Assembly (NCBI RefSeq): GCF_011045015.1
Contig: NZ_JAAKZY010000067.1
Coordinates: forward strand, 1 to 46,985
Source of the DNA: Streptomyces scabichelini
GTDB lineage: Bacteria; Actinomycetota; Actinomycetes; Streptomycetales; Streptomycetaceae
Reading direction: 5' to 3'
DNA length: 46,985 bases
Shown: one piece after another, positions 43,056-46,985 of the stretch
How the letters are laid out: every line of letters starts with the position of its first letter
How positions within the stretch are numbered: position 1 is the first letter of the stretch
Notes under the pieces: generated by a model
Databases searched by the model: none
Seen by the model: only the letters and a program-made list of their open reading frames with translations
What the model was told of the DNA's origin: nothing
Position numbers and translations under genes: made by a program

Positions 43056-43973
43056 ATGGCGAGCTGGCAGTCGGAAGCGGTCAGGGAGGCCTACCGGGCC
43101 TGGACGGCCGAGCTGCATGATCCGGACACGACACGGCGGGAGCCTCGCGAGACCAACGACCACTGGGGTGACCTGACGGCCGAACCCCGCGGAGTCGACT
43201 ACATCGAGACCGACGCGGGCGGGGTCCCCGCGATGTGGGCGGCCCCGAAGGACAGCGACCCGGACCGAGTACTCCTCTGCCTGCACGGCGGCGGCTTCGT
43301 GGGCGGATCGCTCTACACGCACCGTAAGCTGTTCGGCCACCTCGCCAAGGCGACCGGGGCGCGCGCACTGATCGCGACCTATCGGCACACACCGGAGCAC
43401 ACGTATCCGGCGCAGCTGGAGGACGCGGCCGCCGCGTACCGGTGGCTCCTCGACCAGGGTGTCGCCGCGCACCGGATCGCGGTGGTCGGCGACTCCTCCG
43501 GGGGCGGGCTGGCCGTCAGCACGATGCTGCACGCCCGCACCACGGGGACGCCGACCGCGGCCGCGCTGCTGCTCCTGTCCCCCTGGGTGGACATGGAGGT
43601 GAGCGGAGAGTCGTACGAGACCAACAGGGAGACCGACGCCTACTTCCAGCGGGAGGTCGTGCGGCAGCTGGCGGGCATGTTCCTGGGCGGGGCCGGTCCC
43701 AGGGAGCCGCTGGCCAGCCCCCTGCACGCGGACCTCGCGGGGCTGCCGCCGATGTTCATTCAGGCAGGCGGCGACGAGACGCTGCTGGACGACAGCCGTA
43801 GCCTGGAGAAACGCGCACGGGACGCGGGGGTCGAGGTGCGGCTGGATGTCTTCGCCGAGCAGCAGCACACCTTCCAGATGGCCGCGGGCCGTGCGCCGGA
43901 GGCCGACGATGCCATCGCCCGGTTCGCGGACTGGGTCCGTCCCCGGCTGGGGCTCACCGGAGGAGACCACTGA
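43056..43973 (+). CDS. HSL-type alpha/beta hydrolase
   Basis: A 305-residue esterase-like enzyme. It has the HGGGF oxyanion motif (77-81), the nucleophile Ser147 in GDSSGG, an Asp in AGGDETLLDD and a His in EQQHTFQ. ATG at 43056 with GAGGGAG; the frame to the left is noncoding. The stop overlaps the DGPF gene start. It probably hydrolyses a small ester or amide; the stress context comes from the sigma cassette. Confidence 0.92.
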   Translation: MASWQSEAVREAYRAWTAELHDPDTTRREPRETNDHWGDLTAEPRGVDYIETDAGGVPAMWAAPKDSDPDRVLLCLHGGGFVGGSLYTHRKLFGHLAKATGARALIATYRHTPEHTYPAQLEDAAAAYRWLLDQGVAAHRIAVVGDSSGGGLAVSTMLHARTTGTPTAAALLLLSPWVDMEVSGESYETNRETDAYFQREVVRQLAGMFLGGAGPREPLASPLHADLAGLPPMFIQAGGDETLLDDSRSLEKRARDAGVEVRLDVFAEQQHTFQMAAGRAPEADDAIARFADWVRPRLGLTGGDH

Positions 43974-44362
43974 TGCCGCAGTACATGCTGCTGCTGTACG
44001 CCCCCGACGTGGACGAGGCCGGGCGCGCGGAACGCTGGGCCGAGATGCCGTTGTGGACGGAGGTGACGGACAGTCTGCGCGAGGCGGGGCTGCTCGTCGC
44101 GAACGCGCCCCTGCACGGAGTCGAGACGGCGACGACCGTACGGGTGCGAGGGGACGAGACCGAACTCACCGACGGCCCGTTCACGGTCACGAAGGAGATC
44201 CTGGCCGGCTTCTACATCCTGGAGTGCACAGGTCTCGACGAGGCCCTCACACACGCCGCGCGGCTGCCCACCGCACGCTACGGATCGGTCGAAGTGCGGC
44301 CGGTCATGGGTGTCGGCGAGCTGCCCGCCACCGGTCCGGTCACGGGGTCGTCGGAGCCGTGA
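43973..44362 (+). CDS. DGPF (YCII-related) protein of an ECF42 cassette
   Basis: A 129-residue small protein with the literal signature ELTDGPFTVTKE, after which this family (DGPF/YCII) is named. It overlaps the upstream stop codon by one base and the sigma gene by four. DGPF proteins are co-encoded with ECF42 sigma factors; their role is not settled. The C-terminus (LPATGPVTGSSEP) runs into the tandem repeats of the sigma start. Confidence 0.92.
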   Translation: MPQYMLLLYAPDVDEAGRAERWAEMPLWTEVTDSLREAGLLVANAPLHGVETATTVRVRGDETELTDGPFTVTKEILAGFYILECTGLDEALTHAARLPTARYGSVEVRPVMGVGELPATGPVTGSSEP

Positions 44363-44482
44363 CCGGCGGATACGGACCCGTGACCGGTGGAAACCGGCCC
44401 GTGGCGGACGGATACCGCTCCGTGGCCGGTGGAAACCGGCCCGTGGCCGACGGAAACCGGCCCGTGGCCGGTGGACACGCGC
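44357..44482 (+). repeat. Six 21-bp tandem repeats spanning the sigma-factor start
   Basis: Six 21-bp units run from 44357 to 44482, each with the core CCGTGRCSGRYGG. They encode seven-residue blocks such as VTGGNRP and VADGYRS. Every unit carries an in-frame GTG, and the first is the start codon itself. Confidence 0.8.
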
Positions 44483-45768
44483 CCACGCCCGGCACGCCCG
44501 GCACGTCCGGTCGACCGGCGGAGGCGGACGATCCCGCTGCCGCCGCGGTCGCGCGCGTCTTCCGGGACGAGCGGGTCGCCGTCCTCGCGACGTTGATCAG
44601 GCACGTCGGCGACATCCAACTCGCCGAGGACGCCGTGCAGGACGCGTTCGCGGCCGCGCTCGGCGCCTGGCGGCAGGACGGCGTCCCGCACACCCCCGGA
44701 GCATGGATCACGGTCGCGGCCCGCAGACGCGCGATCGACCGACTGCGACGGGAGAGCTCCCAGTCCGAACGCACCCGGCGCCTGGCGGAGTTGATCCGCC
44801 TGGACCAGGCGGAAGAGGCACCGATGACGCGCGATGACAGCGTGATCCCGGACGACCGGCTGCGCCTGATCTTCACCGCCTGTCATCCCGCACTCGGCCT
44901 GCAGGCGCGGGTGGCGCTGACACTGCGCGTCGTCGGAGGACTGACCACGGGCGAGATCGCGCGGGCGTTCCTCGTGGCGGAGCCGACGATGGGCAAACGG
45001 ATCGTACGGGCCAAACGCAAGATCGCGCATGCCCGCATCGAGTACCGCGTGCCCACCGAGGCCGAGCTTCCCGAACGGCTCGGCAGCGTCCTGCGGGTCA
45101 CGTACCTGATCTTCAACGAGGGGTACGCCGCGAGTGCCGGCGAGGTTCTGGTGCGCGGCACGCTGTGCGCGGAGGCGATCCGCCTGGGACGGTTGCTGTG
45201 CGAACTGCTGCCCGATGAACCCGAGGTGCGGGGGCTGCTGGCGTTGATGCTCCTGCACGACGCCCGGCACGCCTCTCGCGTGAGCGGTGCGGGGGAATGG
45301 GTGGGACTGGACGACCAGGAGCGCTCCGCCTGGGACCGTGACGAGATCGCCGAGGGACTGCTGACGCTCAAGCACGCCTTGCGACTGCGGCGACCGGGCC
45401 CGTACCAGCTCCAGGCCGCGATCACCGCGCTGCACCTCCAGGGGGCCGAACTTGGTGTGACCGACTGGCAGCAGATCGCGCATCTGTACGGTGTGCTGGC
45501 CGGCCTGGACCCCTCGCCCGTGGTCGCACTCAACCACGTCGCCGCCGTTGGCTTCGCCGTCGGCCCCGAACGGGGTCTGGAGATGCTCGCCCCTCTGCTC
45601 GGCCATCCCGCACTGGCCCGATACCAGCCGCTGCACGCGACGCACGCCGACCTGCTCAGACGGACAGGCGACGCGGCGGGTGCCGCCGAGGCCTACCGAC
45701 GGGCCATCGCCCTGACCACCAACGAGGTCGAAAGCGCCGAACTCCGCCGCAGACTGCGCAGCCTCTGA
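44359..45768 (+). CDS. ECF42-type RNA polymerase sigma factor with a C-terminal TPR-like extension
   Basis: A 469-residue sigma factor. Region 2 (about 60-125) has AEDAVQDAFAAAL and RAIDRLRR. Region 4 (about 160-205) has LRLIFTACHPALGLQARVAL and GEIARAFLV-x-EPTMGKRIVRAKRKI. The long C-terminal part (about 220-469) is helical and TPR-like (YLIFNEGYAAS, HATHADLLRRTGD), as in ECF42 factors. GTG at 44359 overlaps the DGPF stop codon. The first 45 residues come from the 21-bp repeats and may be dispensable. No anti-sigma factor is encoded nearby; control may lie in the C-terminal extension. Confidence 0.9.
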   Translation: MTGGYGPVTGGNRPVADGYRSVAGGNRPVADGNRPVAGGHAPTPGTPGTSGRPAEADDPAAAAVARVFRDERVAVLATLIRHVGDIQLAEDAVQDAFAAALGAWRQDGVPHTPGAWITVAARRRAIDRLRRESSQSERTRRLAELIRLDQAEEAPMTRDDSVIPDDRLRLIFTACHPALGLQARVALTLRVVGGLTTGEIARAFLVAEPTMGKRIVRAKRKIAHARIEYRVPTEAELPERLGSVLRVTYLIFNEGYAASAGEVLVRGTLCAEAIRLGRLLCELLPDEPEVRGLLALMLLHDARHASRVSGAGEWVGLDDQERSAWDRDEIAEGLLTLKHALRLRRPGPYQLQAAITALHLQGAELGVTDWQQIAHLYGVLAGLDPSPVVALNHVAAVGFAVGPERGLEMLAPLLGHPALARYQPLHATHADLLRRTGDAAGAAEAYRRAIALTTNEVESAELRRRLRSL

Positions 45769-45794
45769 CGCAGGGCCTGCGGCCACGTGCGCCG

Positions 45795-46940
45795 TCATCG
45801 CACGGGACCCCGTACGGCCGACAGCGAGCCGAGGAAGTCCGTGCTGTCCGCCCACTGATCCACGCCACCGATCAGCGGCCGGGAACGCAGCTCCGGATCG
45901 GTGACGGTCTCGCTCAGTGCCTGCGCGAAGCGTTCGGCGTGCAGGACCAGGAACGGGCGGCTGTGGTAGCGGCGACGGGTGGGGTCGACCGGTTCGGCGA
46001 GGCCGGACTCGTTCTGGAGGGTGCCGACCTTCTCGTACGCGTCGCACAGGTGCCGTTCCCGGTCCGCGTACTCCGTCGCGGCGAGCGCTCCGCGCAGTGA
46101 CGGGGTGAGGTCGGCGGCCACCGGCAGCCGGGCGAAGGCGCTGCCGAGCCACTTGCTGTACGGGGCGTACGTCCGCGACAGCAGCAGGCACAGCCGCATC
46201 AGGTCGCGGACCAGCCGCCCGGCGACCACCGCGGAGCCCAGCTCGTCCCCGACCTCCGCGCAGCGGCCGACGAACGCCTCCTCCTGGGAGAGCCGCTGCC
46301 ACTGGCAGGCCAGCAGGTGGCGCCACACCTGGTCGGGATACCAGGCGAGGCGCCGCCGTACGACGCCCAGCGTGCCGAGTCCGTCGTGGAAGACCGCGCC
46401 CGCCGTCACCTCCGCGAGCCGCTGCTGGGGGATGGACAGCCAGTCGTGCACGGCCAGTTCGGTGGTGTCGAGCGCATCCACGCCGAGCGCATCTACGCCG
46501 AGAGCGTCCACGCCGAGCCGCGCCACGAGCCACGGCCCGAGCCCGTCCACGGACACCCGGTGATCGACGGGCCCGTCGACCAGCTCCATGTGACCCGACA
46601 CCGGGTCCAGCACGTCTTCCTCCCTGCGACGGAAGTGCGTGGGCCAGCCGCGCACCTCCTTGGGCAGACGCTCGGCCAGCAGCCGGTGAATCCGCTCACC
46701 GCGCGCGGAGACGTCCTCCACGGACAGGAAGAGGTTCAGCTGCGGCCCCCACTCGTGATCCGCCGACCGCGCCGTGTCGAAGCCCAACACCTCAGAACCG
46801 GAACCGATCCGCGCGGCCGTGTACCGCAGCCCCGGATACACCTCGGCGAGGATCGGCCGCACCGCCTCCTCGTACAGAATCCGGGAGAGCTCGAGCCCCG
46901 GAAGGAAGGCAGTACCGGGCGCGGCAGGTGGTATCGCCAT
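45795..46940 (-). CDS. DUF4037 protein (nucleotidyltransferase-like)
   Basis: A 381-residue protein. GSGSEVLGFDTARSADHEWGP near residue 48 resembles the G-S-x...D-x-[DE] pattern of a nucleotidyltransferase fold. The rest is helical. A GVDAL triplet repeat (15-bp units at 46471-46515) lies in the middle. ATG at 46940 has no strong ribosome site; a longer GTG start at 46973 is possible but reads poorly. It is convergent with the sigma gene, 26 bp away. Function unknown. Confidence 0.72.
   Translation of the reverse strand: MAIPPAAPGTAFLPGLELSRILYEEAVRPILAEVYPGLRYTAARIGSGSEVLGFDTARSADHEWGPQLNLFLSVEDVSARGERIHRLLAERLPKEVRGWPTHFRRREEDVLDPVSGHMELVDGPVDHRVSVDGLGPWLVARLGVDALGVDALGVDALDTTELAVHDWLSIPQQRLAEVTAGAVFHDGLGTLGVVRRRLAWYPDQVWRHLLACQWQRLSQEEAFVGRCAEVGDELGSAVVAGRLVRDLMRLCLLLSRTYAPYSKWLGSAFARLPVAADLTPSLRGALAATEYADRERHLCDAYEKVGTLQNESGLAEPVDPTRRRYHSRPFLVLHAERFAQALSETVTDPELRSRPLIGGVDQWADSTDFLGSLSAVRGPVR
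46471..46515 (-). repeat. Three 15-bp tandem repeats in the DUF4037 gene
   Basis: Three head-to-tail 15-bp units encode VDALG three times. They are in frame, so the copy number can vary without breaking the protein. Confidence 0.8.
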
Positions 46941-46985
46941 ACGACCACTCTGCCGCCACCGCCCCACCCCCACCCCCCCAATACA

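Noticed and set aside
44357..44482. CRISPR-like array
   Set aside because: Units are adjacent with no spacers and are in frame with the sigma gene. A coding minisatellite.
44278..46533. 751-codon open frame on the minus strand
   Set aside because: It spans opposite the sigma gene and across the DUF4037 gene in another frame. The product is compositionally odd.
1..46985. Classical secondary-metabolite cluster
   Set aside because: No polyketide synthase, peptide synthetase, terpene synthase or RiPP precursor is recognised. The radical SAM gene has no peptide partner.

Overview
The window looks like chromosomal DNA of a Streptomyces (or a very close actinomycete). Coding sequence is very GC-rich with G/C at almost every third position, start codons are often GTG or TTG, genes are chained by 4-base ATGA/GTGA overlaps, several exported proteins carry twin-arginine signals, and one protein (23824-25113) is nearly the Streptomyces coelicolor alditol oxidase AldO. 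No tRNA, rRNA, CRISPR array, phage or complete insertion sequence was recognised.

Layout. (1) 1-1182, minus: the main part of an RsgA-type ribosome-assembly GTPase, running off the left edge, preceded by a 23-codon ORF with a strong ribosome binding site. (2) 1252-8207, minus: a six-gene operon of alpha/beta hydrolase (with Cys in place of the nucleophile Ser), VAO-type flavoprotein, a GMC-associated small protein, patatin, 3-beta-HSD-like reductase and GMC (cholesterol-oxidase-like) oxidoreductase. It looks like an oxidation and hydrolysis pathway for a sterol-like or lipid substrate. (3) 8485-17554: secreted and surface functions, namely a PL8 polysaccharide lyase, a frame-disrupted gene of unknown function, a CdtB-like nuclease fused to a ricin-type lectin, a membrane protein joining a sigma/anti-sigma-like cytoplasmic part to an outside CBM2 domain, and a radical SAM protein with unusual cysteine spacing. 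(4) 17793-23563: a 1,492-residue secreted multidomain protein, probably polysaccharide-active, and a LacI regulator. The same 16-bp near-palindrome lies upstream of both, so they look like one regulon. Both genes end at copies of a dispersed Streptomyces hairpin repeat.

(5) 23824-28601: AldO, a small exported protein with a CTG start, and a MoxR/RavA AAA+ ATPase with its VWA partner. (6) 28803-41268, plus: a ROK regulator, then a tightly packed run holding a sugar ABC importer without its own ATPase, a GH2 beta-galactosidase, an MFS transporter, a three-gene ABC-2 exporter and a second MFS transporter. A palindrome, 11-bp tandem repeats and a shared promoter-proximal box lie upstream of the ROK gene and/or the binding-protein gene. 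(7) 41287-46940: a class 3 lipase, then an ECF42-type sigma cassette (RibD-C/DHFR-like protein, HSL-type hydrolase, DGPF protein, sigma factor) with two matching ECF-like promoter motifs, and a DUF4037 protein.

A recurring feature is short in-frame tandem repeats inside genes: 18 bp in aldO, 21 bp in the 25135 gene, 21 bp at the sigma-factor start and 15 bp in the DUF4037 gene. In aldO and the sigma gene every repeat unit carries an in-frame start codon.
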